Positions 7,950 to 16,570 of a stretch of DNA of 33,248 nt are shown piece after piece. The position numbers were made by a program, and so were the translations under genes. Position 1 is the first letter of the stretch. Each line of letters begins with the position of its first letter. The stretch comes from Bacteroidia bacterium. Its GTDB lineage: Bacteria > Bacteroidota > Bacteroidia > UKL13-3. Where the stretch lies: assembly GCA_018058135.1 (NCBI GenBank), contig JAGPCK010000032.1:1709-34956 (forward strand). Direction: 5' to 3'. The notes below the pieces were generated by a model, which worked only from the letters and a program-made list of their open reading frames with translations, did no database searches and was not told the origin of the DNA.

Positions 7950-8864
7950 ATGCGCAACTTACGGCCCATGCAGCCAACAGTTCTATTGATTGTAAACCCA
8001 TACTCCGGAAAGAAAAACGGAGGCAAACAAAGTACTTACATAAGCCGTCAACTAGAGACCAAAGGCTTCCGGTCTGAAATATTTCTGAGCGAATCTACTG
8101 CTGCATTACAGCTTTTTGTTCAGCATACTAACATGAACAGTTTCCATACCATCGGGATAGTAGGCGGAGATGGCACCATGCATGAATTTCTCAACGCTGT
8201 TTTTAGAATAACAGACCATCTGACCACACCTGTGGCATTGTTCCCGTGCGGTACAGGAAATGCGTTTAATTTTGATATAGGGTGCAGTTCTGTTGATGAA
8301 ACCATACGTTGTATTCTGAATAATAAAATCAGTGCTATTGATGTTGCTGAGGTAAAATACGCTGAGCAAACGTTGTGGTCGTTTAACATTATAGGTTGCG
8401 GAATGGTCGCGGACATTAATGCTATGGCTGAACGCATGCGCTGGCTGGGAAGCAGCCGATATACTATTGCTTCGCTGATACAATTATTACGAAACAGAAC
8501 AGTACAGGCAGAAATAATCACTGAAGAAACAACCATTACAGGACACATTTCCTTTGTGCTGGCCTGCAATACACGCTACACCGGCAAAGGCATGATGATG
8601 GCTCCCCTAGCCCAATTACATGACGGCAAGTTTGACGTGTTGGTAGTAAAAGCGAGCTCGCGACTTACGCTTCTGAAATTGTTTCCGAAAATATTTAAGG
8701 GCAGGCACATGGGCAGCGATATTCTGCACTACATACAATCATCCACCCTGAGTGTAAAATGCTTTGATTCTACTGAAATGACAAATATTGATGGAGAAAT
8801 GAAAGGACAAGCTCCTTTCTCCTTTAGGGTACACAAGAATAAAGTTAGAGTGTATACGAACTAG
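7950..8864 (+). CDS. Diacylglycerol kinase-family lipid kinase
   Basis: From the ATG at 7950 the protein has 304 residues. The frame is open back to an ATG at 7881 (327 aa), and an ATG at 7968 is also possible. I prefer 7950 because family members start shortly before the LLIVNPYSG strand, and an AAATTTTG box (7928-7935) sits just upstream. The DAGK catalytic domain shows VNPYSGKKNGG, the nucleotide-binding GGDGT at 72-76, and PCGTGNAF at about 100-106. The YegS/DgkB-like C-terminal half includes NIDGEMKG. It would phosphorylate a membrane lipid such as diacylglycerol. It lies on the plus strand between the two CoA-transferase genes, and its stop codon overlaps that of subunit A in CTAG. Confidence 0.88.
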   Translation: MRNLRPMQPTVLLIVNPYSGKKNGGKQSTYISRQLETKGFRSEIFLSESTAALQLFVQHTNMNSFHTIGIVGGDGTMHEFLNAVFRITDHLTTPVALFPCGTGNAFNFDIGCSSVDETIRCILNNKISAIDVAEVKYAEQTLWSFNIIGCGMVADINAMAERMRWLGSSRYTIASLIQLLRNRTVQAEIITEETTITGHISFVLACNTRYTGKGMMMAPLAQLHDGKFDVLVVKASSRLTLLKLFPKIFKGRHMGSDILHYIQSSTLSVKCFDSTEMTNIDGEMKGQAPFSFRVHKNKVRVYTN

Positions 8865-9565
8865 TTGTCGCTTATGCGAGTAGTAAGTTGTTCAATCCTC
8901 TTTTCATAATCTACTCCCTGAAAAATACGGTGTACATAAATGCCGGGAGTATGTATTTCATTCGGGTCTAATTCACCTGCTGGGACCAACTCTTCCACCT
9001 CAGCAATGGTAATCTTTCCGGCCATAGCCATAAGTGGGTTAAAATTACGCGCAGTAGCCTTAAACACCAAGTTACCATGTGTATCACCTTTCCAGGCTTT
9101 CACAATAGCATAATCGGCATCAAAAGCGTGTTCCATCAAATATGTTTTACCGTTGAACTCACGTGTTTCTTTCCCTATGGCCACCTCAGTGCCAACGCCT
9201 GCGGGTGTATATATGGCGGGCATTCCATAACCTGCTGCCATGCAGCGTGTAGCCAGAGTTCCCTGCGGAATAAGTTCCACCTCCAACTCACCTGAGAGCA
9301 ACTGCCGTTCGAATTCTGCATTCTCACCCACGTAAGATGAAATCATTTTTTTTACCAGTTTTTTTTGCAACATCAAGCCAATTCCAAAATCATCCACTCC
9401 CGCATTATTTGAAATGCAGGTAAGTTGTTTCACTCCTTTTTTCACCAGTGCATTAATACAATTTTCGGGTATACCACAAAGGCCAAAACCACCCAACATC
9501 AATACTGACCCATCCTGAATATCTTTTATGGCCTCTTCGGCATTGGCTACAATCTTTTTCATCAT
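8861..9565 (-). CDS. scoA: 3-oxoacid CoA-transferase subunit A
   Basis: A 234-residue alpha subunit of the CoA-transferase. The family signature GGFGLCGIPE lies at 25-34, followed by SNNAGVDDFGIG, ELELIPQGT-like sequence, YTPAGVGTEVA and FDADYAIVKAWKGDTHGNL. It is the last gene of a long minus-strand operon: the clpS stop and this start overlap as TAATG (9567-9563), which suggests translational coupling. A second Met directly follows the first and could be the true start. Its stop shares the palindrome CTAG (8861-8864) with the stop of the convergent lipid-kinase gene, leaving no room for a terminator. The matching subunit B is at 7197-7853. Confidence 0.94.
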   Translation of the reverse strand: MMKKIVANAEEAIKDIQDGSVLMLGGFGLCGIPENCINALVKKGVKQLTCISNNAGVDDFGIGLMLQKKLVKKMISSYVGENAEFERQLLSGELEVELIPQGTLATRCMAAGYGMPAIYTPAGVGTEVAIGKETREFNGKTYLMEHAFDADYAIVKAWKGDTHGNLVFKATARNFNPLMAMAGKITIAEVEELVPAGELDPNEIHTPGIYVHRIFQGVDYEKRIEQLTTRISDN

Positions 9566-9855
9566 TAGTCCTTTTTAAATTCTACTGTGGCACTAAGCCC
9601 TCTGTCAGTTAAAGCTGTTTTCATTGGAACCAACTTGTCGTACTCACCTGATTTAACAATTGCTTTACCTGTATAATGCACCAGCAATGCACATTGCTCT
9701 GCTTGCAAGGTATCATGCTTACAAACATTAACCAGACATTCGATTACAAAATCAAAAGTATTTACATCATCATTGTGCAATACCAAAAAAGCACCGGTTG
9801 CTGTTGTTACAACGTCCAGTACGCTTTCTTCCGTTTGTTCTGCATGATTAATCAT
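9565..9855 (-). CDS. clpS: ATP-dependent Clp protease adaptor ClpS
   Basis: A 96-residue protein with the ClpS hallmark LVLHNDDVNTFDFVIECL, where the Asn-Asp pair lines the N-degron pocket. It continues with QAEQCALLVHYTGKAIVKSG, which includes the ClpA/C contact helix. ClpS delivers proteins with destabilising N-terminal residues to the Clp protease in the cytoplasm. The gene overlaps plsY by four bases (ATGA, 9855-9852) and touches subunit A of the CoA-transferase through TAATG, so its translation is probably coupled to both. The first 16 residues are acidic and variable, as in other ClpS proteins. Confidence 0.95.
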   Translation of the reverse strand: MINHAEQTEESVLDVVTTATGAFLVLHNDDVNTFDFVIECLVNVCKHDTLQAEQCALLVHYTGKAIVKSGEYDKLVPMKTALTDRGLSATVEFKKD

Positions 9856-10520
9856 TTCTGTCTTCCTTTTATCTTAAACAGCCTTGTTTTGTTTTCATTG
9901 CCATGGAACAACCTTACAATATTTTTTCGGTGAGTTATTAATACCACAGTGGCAAATCCCATGCAAAATAAAATAAAATTAGGTTGCTGTGTAAACTTAC
10001 TGTTTCTGAAAAGCAAATATACATATACCGGAGACAAACAAGCAGCCAACATAGACGCCATTGATACATATTGTGTAATAGCTACAACCACTATAAATGT
10101 GAGAATCAGTAACAGGGCCAGCTCATAATCCACGGCAAGTACCACCCCAATCATGGTAGCAATACCTTTCCCTCCTTTAAAATTTGCAAATACAGGATAA
10201 ATGTGTCCTGCTGCCGCACAAGCTCCAAACAACAACTGAAAGGTGATATACATCTCACGTTGCATAAGATCTGAATTAGACAGATGATTTTGCAACATCA
10301 TCAGATTGGCTGCAGAAAATCCTTTCATAAAATCAACAATAAGCACAAAAAGTCCGGCTTTCTTGCCTAATGTTCGAAGTGTATTGGTTGCTCCTGCATT
10401 TCCACTTCCCTGCGAACGGATATCGATACCGAAATATGCTTTACCAAACCACACTGCAGTGGGAATAGAGCCCAACAGATAGGAAATTATACAAAAAGCA
10501 ATAACCGTTAAGCTATCCAT
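9852..10520 (-). CDS. plsY: Glycerol-3-phosphate acyltransferase PlsY
   Basis: A 222-residue integral membrane enzyme that transfers the acyl group of acyl-phosphate to glycerol-3-phosphate, the first acylation in phospholipid synthesis. Conserved loops are visible: GSIPTAVWFGK near 17-27, the phosphate-binding QGSGNAGATNTLR at 37-49, and GHIYPVFANFKGGKGIAT at 105-122. Several hydrophobic segments separate them, including about 1-20, 55-65, 123-150 and 175-197. The C-terminus carries HRKNIVRLFHGNENKTR, also typical of the family. The ATG follows the stop of the 1486-aa gene directly (TAAATG), and the gene ends in an ATGA overlap with clpS. Confidence 0.96.
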   Translation of the reverse strand: MDSLTVIAFCIISYLLGSIPTAVWFGKAYFGIDIRSQGSGNAGATNTLRTLGKKAGLFVLIVDFMKGFSAANLMMLQNHLSNSDLMQREMYITFQLLFGACAAAGHIYPVFANFKGGKGIATMIGVVLAVDYELALLLILTFIVVVAITQYVSMASMLAACLSPVYVYLLFRNSKFTQQPNFILFCMGFATVVLITHRKNIVRLFHGNENKTRLFKIKGRQK

Positions 10521-13500
10521 TTATTCCTGGTCCTCCTCATCTACTTCTCCTCTTTGGAAATTATTCTTAGACGTTACTGAACCAAACCTGAGCTTATAGT
10601 CTCCGGTCGACATTTTTTCCATTTGCTCTTTTATTATTTGGTTAAAACTTGCGTTCGAACTTATAACAAACATTTGATTTCTGAAAAACTTAAAAAAGAA
10701 CCAGGTGCCCGACATGGGTTCTATAAGTATATTAACTTCATCTCCACTTCGTTTTTTAATAATCTCTATTTTGGCATTTATTCTTCTGTCCACTTTCAAT
10801 TTACCAACAGCGGTAAGACCAATTTTACCTTTTGATGTGAAACTTCGTTTCCGGGTGTTCCACACCATTTTAACATCAGACATCAGGAATGTTTTGGTAA
10901 GTTCTGAAGACATACGTACAACATTATCTTCACGCATACTCTCCACCTGACGGTTGAGATCCTTTTCTGATGCACCCTTTCCTTCGGCATCCGGATAATC
11001 CATGATTTCAAGAATTGATTTGATTATCCTGTCGTTATTGTATTTAAGTTCATCAGAAAAAGCTGCTGCTTCAAATATGGTATCCGACATAAGTTTTAAG
11101 GCGGCCTCAGGCAATGGAATATCAAGCAACATGGCTGCATCCATTACATACAGTGTATCTCTTACAGTACCTGTAATAATACCTCCTGATTTAACTATAA
11201 AACGTCCTTTAGGTAGGCCCAGATTAATTTTACCTTCGGTGTAAATACTCTGTGTTTTATCATTCAGGAAAATGGCATTCCCTACCAACTTACCCAGCAA
11301 AAGTTTATCCCAACTTCCCGCTTTTAAAAGGCCTACTTTATCATCATAAAAAAGCACTCCTGTTGCTCGTGTGAGTTCCAAATCAGAATAATTGCGTTTT
11401 CTGTTGAAAAAACCTTCATAAGCATGCGTAGAATCTGTAGATAAGAAAGCTCCTGAAAACAAGAGTTGCTTCTCTTCATTTCTCAAATCATCATAACGAA
11501 TAAACACTGAATCGGGGTTAATACGTTGTGTATGTCTGAACCATTCTGACTGAGGGTATGGAAGGGTGTGAACAGGCAATATGTATCCATCAAATTCCAT
11601 ATTGCGGTCATTGCTGATAAGTGTGGCAGTACCCTTAAACTGAATCTTGGGGCTAAGCGTAAAATTCATGGTGTCACTGATAGGACCACTGGCACTTGTT
11701 CGTCCGAATTTGTTTACGTAGATATTCTCAAAATAAATTTCAAAATTTTTCTTTGTCCTATCAGTATAAGAATAAAATCCGTTGCCTCTGAAATTTTTGC
11801 GACCTAGTACATCTACATTACTTCGCACAATGGTGTGAAAACGCTTAATGGTATCTGTGTAAATAGTGGAGTTTTTCAGTGTGCGCATTAACGCATTGGG
11901 CTCAATATACACCCGGTTGCTGTCCGGTATTACTCGGGCATCTGCAGTATGAATATAAGGTACCTTTTCAGCTACTACCAAATAATCATCTAAGAAGTAG
12001 GTAGCATTTCCTGCATTAAATATAAGTGAGTCCTGATCCGGGTGAATAGAGCGGAAAAAATTCTTCTGCATATTCTGAGCTGAACCGGCTACATCTCTGG
12101 CTTTCATGTCAATTGTTTTCGCATCCATGTTCCAACGATAATCTGAGAACACCATTTGATATTGATTGTATGGAAGGTCAACTATCTGTCCGACTTTATT
12201 TACTTTAAACTCTGCAAAACGTTTATCAAAATCCACAAATGCGTTCACATCATTAATGATAATAGCAAACTTACCGGGATCAGCTGACGCTAAGCGAAAG
12301 TAGCCTTTGTCTGTTTTTGTGGTTACCGGAGAGAAGTTAAACCTGCTGGAGAACAACTCCGCATTGTCCCAACTTAACCTACCGTCTCCATAGAGTGTTT
12401 TAGGTGTGAGCACCGCATTTCCTTTCAAATATGCACGTCCCTCAAACATAGCCATATCTTCGTCCGTAGTCCCGATAAACATTGTATCCTGATAAGCAAT
12501 CCACCGCTGGTACATATTTTTACCTGTCGCACTTGGATAAATGTCCGTACGTTTCAGTTCAAAGTCTCTCAAACTCGCATTGGATGAGTCCAGGTGAAGG
12601 AAATAATCTGCTGAATTACTTTTAGAGGCTAGGTAGGTAACACCACCATTTCCGTGGAATCCGTTATCGCTGAGAGTAAGTGCTATGGCGCCTTTTCCTT
12701 TGGATTTACCTTCATTGATGTAAAGGTCATACTCCATCATCTCACGTTTAAATCCAAGGGAAGTATCAGGCATGTACCGCAACACCTCTCTGAAATCTTT
12801 CATGATACCTCCGGCATGAAGTGTTCCGTCAAACGTCATGGTATTGATATCAAAGTTATCCAAACTATCAATAGTGAAGGGGTCTATATCAAAATAGAAT
12901 TTTAACGGATCATAATCTACCTTCCCTCCTGTTGAGATATAATCATAGAACATGTTCGCGTTTTTCACACTCTCCAATATAGGATATTCATCTCGCGGAC
13001 CATTCATGCCTCGTTTATTTCTTGGTTTATCAATCAGAATTTTCCCTGTAACATTTTTCATTCTGTTGCGTAAAGGAAGCTGTCTGCCACTGCTGTCTTC
13101 AGCGGTAAGTTGCAACTCCACATTGGTAAAGTTCACTTTAAACTGATCATACGAGAACAGGAAACCCTGGTCGGGACCAACTTTTGAAAAGAAGTCCATA
13201 CGACCGGCATGTAAATGTCCCGAGAAATCAACGTCTCTGTTTTTTCGTATGTTGATTTGCTGATCGGTAGGTTCCACGTACACACTCTGAGAATCGGAGA
13301 AAATAAATCTTGTTACCCCTTGTACATTTAAATCATGATTAACAAAATTGAGCATTGCATGAGGTCTCTTCGAACCATCAATGGTTGAGGTGAAACGCAA
13401 TACATCATAGTCAGTTTTATTGTTGCGTGCACGGAACCATTCAAACGCTTTATCGCGCAACTTTATATAACCGGTCCTTGGATTATAAAGCAAAAAACCA

Positions 13501-14981
13501 TTATCGTTCAAGTCAATAATTAATGCTACAACCTCCTGCTTTTTCAAACCAAGAAATGCAGCAAAATCTTCAATATGAAAGTTCCATGTGGTGTCATTTC
13601 TGTAGCTGAATTGTCTGATGGTGTATAAAGGATGCTCGCTCAGAATTCCCTGAACTTTATCATAGCGAGGCAAACGGTAAAAATTGAATGATTCAAAAAC
13701 GGCTACACGCTCCGGATTCAGATTCAAAAAATTCATGTGGGCATTATCCAGATTCCAGCGCAACTCATCCACGTAAAATTCAATCCGGTGATAGGTATCC
13801 AGAAAAGGAGCTGCAGTAATGGGCTCATTCGCATCCCTGTTCATGGTCACTATTTTCTTTGGCAGGTCATACACAAAAGTCATTTGCGGATGATAAATGG
13901 AGTCATAGTCGACAAATATGATAACCGAAGCTTTTTCCGTAATTGTTTTTTGTTCGCCAATGGTAAACTCAAGTGCTTGTACTTTCATCTTGGGTTTTCC
14001 TTTGTACATAAAAACAAAAGAGGCCGGGTTGTCTTCAGTTCCTATACCGATTATTTTAGTCCCTTTCATTCCGAATCCTCCGAGGAATTTTACCTCTCCT
14101 TTAAATTGCGGGAAATCAAAACTCTTCTCAAAAGATTCAAATCTTGGGGACAAGGCTCTGTCACCACCGGCATAAGCCATGTAAGCTTTTTCCATCAGAC
14201 GTCCTTTTATAGGAAACTGAAAAAGATTTTTATTGTAGAATGTAACTGTATCGATAGTGAACTCAGACTTTTTCAAATCAATTTTATAGCGACCAAAATC
14301 TGCATACACCTTGTTAGTATCTAAGAAGGTGCGTGCCCAGTCTATGTGACCTTTATCGCCCGTCCACAAATCAGTTACCGCATTAAAACTTCCTGTTGTA
14401 TTCTTTACAAAAATGGTATCCCCTTGCGTGTAACACACCAGTGTAAATGGTTTAGAGAATTTAACTATGGGTTCATTTTTATCCAGTGACAGGTCAAACT
14501 CAGCTGATGTAGCTCTCCACTTTTTATTGGCATTTTCACTCAGAATTGTTTCTGAAAAAAGTCCGCGGGTAAAGCTTAAAAAGTCGAGGTAATTCTTGCG
14601 TGTTTTACCCATCATGGCATCAACCATTTTTTGCCACGATTCAATCTTTTGTTGTTGCCCTGAACTTATCATGGCATTGAGAGTAGCCAGGTAACTTTCA
14701 AACTCAGGATTTACCCTGAATCGTTTCATGAGCATATTGTTGCAGGAAGTAATCACTGCTCTTTGCTGTTGCGCAGAGAGTTTACCGGCCATCCAATAGC
14801 CGGAGAATTCTTCTATTACTTTTGAGGATGATTCAATTTTAGCAGATTTGATATAATCTTCCAGTTCATCAATAAACTTGGGCGGCTCCACCGAAAAACT
14901 TTTAGGTGCCTGCTGGGCAAGAACAAACATGCCTTGCAACAACAATACACACAAAAGAAATATTCTATTTCTGCTCATCAT
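10521..14981 (-). CDS. Uncharacterised 1486-aa secreted, beta-rich envelope protein
   Basis: I do not recognise a named family. Residues 1-22 look like a signal peptide (hydrophobic stretch ending VLA, then QQAPKSF), so the protein is exported. No lipobox, T9SS sorting domain or inner transmembrane segment is seen. An N-terminal helical part (about 30-150) is followed by more than 1100 residues dominated by short alternating strands with recurring FxGxAxL-, GxGxxxY- and D-rich turns, reminiscent of long periplasmic beta-groove proteins such as AsmA/TamB/LptA-like families. A short helical insert near 470-500 (HIEDFAAFLGLKKQEVVALI) resembles a small helix-turn-helix fold. The C-terminus is charged (RGEVDEEDQE). 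Its start overlaps the prmA stop (ATGA) and its stop abuts plsY (TAAATG). A role in lipid transfer or envelope assembly is only inference from shape and context. Confidence 0.9.
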   Translation of the reverse strand: MMSRNRIFLLCVLLLQGMFVLAQQAPKSFSVEPPKFIDELEDYIKSAKIESSSKVIEEFSGYWMAGKLSAQQQRAVITSCNNMLMKRFRVNPEFESYLATLNAMISSGQQQKIESWQKMVDAMMGKTRKNYLDFLSFTRGLFSETILSENANKKWRATSAEFDLSLDKNEPIVKFSKPFTLVCYTQGDTIFVKNTTGSFNAVTDLWTGDKGHIDWARTFLDTNKVYADFGRYKIDLKKSEFTIDTVTFYNKNLFQFPIKGRLMEKAYMAYAGGDRALSPRFESFEKSFDFPQFKGEVKFLGGFGMKGTKIIGIGTEDNPASFVFMYKGKPKMKVQALEFTIGEQKTITEKASVIIFVDYDSIYHPQMTFVYDLPKKIVTMNRDANEPITAAPFLDTYHRIEFYVDELRWNLDNAHMNFLNLNPERVAVFESFNFYRLPRYDKVQGILSEHPLYTIRQFSYRNDTTWNFHIEDFAAFLGLKKQEVVALIIDLNDNGFLLYNPRTGYIKLRDKAFEWFRARNNKTDYDVLRFTSTIDGSKRPHAMLNFVNHDLNVQGVTRFIFSDSQSVYVEPTDQQINIRKNRDVDFSGHLHAGRMDFFSKVGPDQGFLFSYDQFKVNFTNVELQLTAEDSSGRQLPLRNRMKNVTGKILIDKPRNKRGMNGPRDEYPILESVKNANMFYDYISTGGKVDYDPLKFYFDIDPFTIDSLDNFDINTMTFDGTLHAGGIMKDFREVLRYMPDTSLGFKREMMEYDLYINEGKSKGKGAIALTLSDNGFHGNGGVTYLASKSNSADYFLHLDSSNASLRDFELKRTDIYPSATGKNMYQRWIAYQDTMFIGTTDEDMAMFEGRAYLKGNAVLTPKTLYGDGRLSWDNAELFSSRFNFSPVTTKTDKGYFRLASADPGKFAIIINDVNAFVDFDKRFAEFKVNKVGQIVDLPYNQYQMVFSDYRWNMDAKTIDMKARDVAGSAQNMQKNFFRSIHPDQDSLIFNAGNATYFLDDYLVVAEKVPYIHTADARVIPDSNRVYIEPNALMRTLKNSTIYTDTIKRFHTIVRSNVDVLGRKNFRGNGFYSYTDRTKKNFEIYFENIYVNKFGRTSASGPISDTMNFTLSPKIQFKGTATLISNDRNMEFDGYILPVHTLPYPQSEWFRHTQRINPDSVFIRYDDLRNEEKQLLFSGAFLSTDSTHAYEGFFNRKRNYSDLELTRATGVLFYDDKVGLLKAGSWDKLLLGKLVGNAIFLNDKTQSIYTEGKINLGLPKGRFIVKSGGIITGTVRDTLYVMDAAMLLDIPLPEAALKLMSDTIFEAAAFSDELKYNNDRIIKSILEIMDYPDAEGKGASEKDLNRQVESMREDNVVRMSSELTKTFLMSDVKMVWNTRKRSFTSKGKIGLTAVGKLKVDRRINAKIEIIKKRSGDEVNILIEPMSGTWFFFKFFRNQMFVISSNASFNQIIKEQMEKMSTGDYKLRFGSVTSKNNFQRGEVDEEDQE

Positions 14982-15802
14982 TTAGTTAACGTTACTACGG
15001 CCCAGTTATTTTCAGTGGATAAATCTACAAAAATTAATCCTGCTTTGCGGGCCTCAGTTGTAATTTCTTCTACATCGTGCTCAAAAAAACCACTAAGCAA
15101 GAGGTATGATTGTGTTTGCATTAAAGCCGCCAATTCTTTCATGTACTCCAACAAAATATTTTTGTTAATATTAGCCAGAACAACATCATATGTTGCATGA
15201 CCAATACCTGCAAGTGATAGCGTTTTTGTGCCAATCTTTGGCTGCACATTGTTCAAATGAAAATTTTCAGTGGAGTTGTCAAAAGCCCATTCATCGTTAT
15301 CTACCACATCAATTAGCTGAGCTCCGAGTTTTGCTGCCAATACCGCTAAAACACCCGTTCCCGAGCCAAAATCAAGCACTTTTTTTCCATCAAATTTGAA
15401 CTGTAGCATACGTTGCATCATCAAACGAGTGGTAGAGTGATGACCTGTACCAAAAGACATTTTAGGCTGAATAACTACCTCATACAAATAACTTTCATCA
15501 GCCGAGTGGAAAGGTGCTCTGATACGGCATTGTTCATTAACTACCACAGGTTCAAAATTGCGTTCCCATTCTTCGTTCCAGTTTTTCTCCGGAATTAATT
15601 CATGAGTATAACCGCTGTGCAACCCGTTTCGTTCTGCCAATAAATCTATTAACTGTGTTTCGTCAAACAAACGCTCTTCGATATATGCCATTAGTCCTTG
15701 CTCCTGCTCCTCAAAACTTTCATAGCCCAATTCGGCTAACAGTGCAATGAACACTTCGGTATATTCAGGTGTGCAGTTAATGTTTACTGCGTAGTGCCTC
15801 AT
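14978..15802 (-). CDS. prmA: Ribosomal protein L11 methyltransferase PrmA
   Basis: A 274-residue class I SAM-dependent methyltransferase. An N-terminal ferredoxin-like domain (about 1-85) recognises L11. The catalytic domain carries the PrmA signature FGTGHHSTT (117-125), the SAM-binding DFGSGTGVLAVLAAKLGA (motif I, from 144), an acidic VDNDEWA that contacts the ribose, and LANINKNIL (motif IV, from 209). It trimethylates amino groups of ribosomal protein L11. It overlaps tpiA upstream and the 1486-aa gene downstream by four bases each (ATGA), so all three are probably translationally coupled. Confidence 0.95.
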   Translation of the reverse strand: MRHYAVNINCTPEYTEVFIALLAELGYESFEEQEQGLMAYIEERLFDETQLIDLLAERNGLHSGYTHELIPEKNWNEEWERNFEPVVVNEQCRIRAPFHSADESYLYEVVIQPKMSFGTGHHSTTRLMMQRMLQFKFDGKKVLDFGSGTGVLAVLAAKLGAQLIDVVDNDEWAFDNSTENFHLNNVQPKIGTKTLSLAGIGHATYDVVLANINKNILLEYMKELAALMQTQSYLLLSGFFEHDVEEITTEARKAGLIFVDLSTENNWAVVTLTK

Positions 15803-16563
15803 TGAGCCGCTTTTACAATATCTACAAAACTGCGTGATTGCAAGGCTGCACCACCAATAAGTCCTCCGTCAATGTCTGACTGCGAGAATAAATCAGCAGC
15901 ATTATCCGGCTTCACACTTCCGCCATACAGAATGCGTATTTGTTGTGCAACCTCGTTTCCGTATTTCTCCGTAAGCAACTGACGAATGAAAGCATGAATT
16001 TCCTGAGCCTGTGCTGTAGAAGCCGTAACTCCTGTTCCAATAGCCCAAACCGGCTCATAGGCAATTACTACATTATTTATTTGTTCAGCTGAAAGGTGAA
16101 ACAAACCCCCTGCCACCTGTGAACGTATTACATCAAAATGTTTACCTGCATTACGTTCTTCCAACGTTTCGCCACAACAGTATATAGGTAAAAGATTTTC
16201 TTTTAAAACTGCATCTGTTTTCTGAGCCAGCAAAGCATTGGTTTCACCAAAATATGCTCTGCGTTCCGAATGCCCCAGAATAACATAATCAACACCGGTA
16301 GATTTTATCATAGATACAGAAACTTCACCGGTATAAGCACCTGATGCTGCCTGATGGCAGTTTTGTGCACCTACGGCAACACCTGTATTGGCAGCTAATG
16401 CGGCTACGCTATGCAAATGAATAAAAGGGGGAATTAATATGGACGTTACCTTAGATGAATTCACCTCATCTTTTACCATATTCACTACTTCTGAAGTAAG
16501 TGCCATACCTTCTTCAAAGGTTTTGTTCATTTTCCAGTTACCTGCAACTATTTTTTTTCTCAT
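15799..16563 (-). CDS. tpiA: Triosephosphate isomerase
   Basis: A 254-residue TIM barrel that interconverts dihydroxyacetone phosphate and glyceraldehyde-3-phosphate in glycolysis. All active-site pieces are present: NWKMN with Asn9 and Lys11, electrophile His98 in GHSERR (97-102), catalytic base Glu170 in AYEPVWAIGTG (loop 6), and the phosphate-binding ILYGGSV (211-217) and GLIGGAAL. The length is normal. The gene starts 7 nt after the stop of the nucleotidyltransferase-like gene and ends in an ATGA overlap with prmA. Confidence 0.97.
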   Translation of the reverse strand: MRKKIVAGNWKMNKTFEEGMALTSEVVNMVKDEVNSSKVTSILIPPFIHLHSVAALAANTGVAVGAQNCHQAASGAYTGEVSVSMIKSTGVDYVILGHSERRAYFGETNALLAQKTDAVLKENLLPIYCCGETLEERNAGKHFDVIRSQVAGGLFHLSAEQINNVVIAYEPVWAIGTGVTASTAQAQEIHAFIRQLLTEKYGNEVAQQIRILYGGSVKPDNAADLFSQSDIDGGLIGGAALQSRSFVDIVKAAQ

Positions 16564-16570
16564 GATATAA

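Noticed and set aside
13737..14324. 195-codon open frame on the plus strand
   Set aside because: It lies wholly inside the 1486-aa gene on the other strand, lacks recognisable motifs, and the minus-strand gene has a signal peptide and coupled neighbours.
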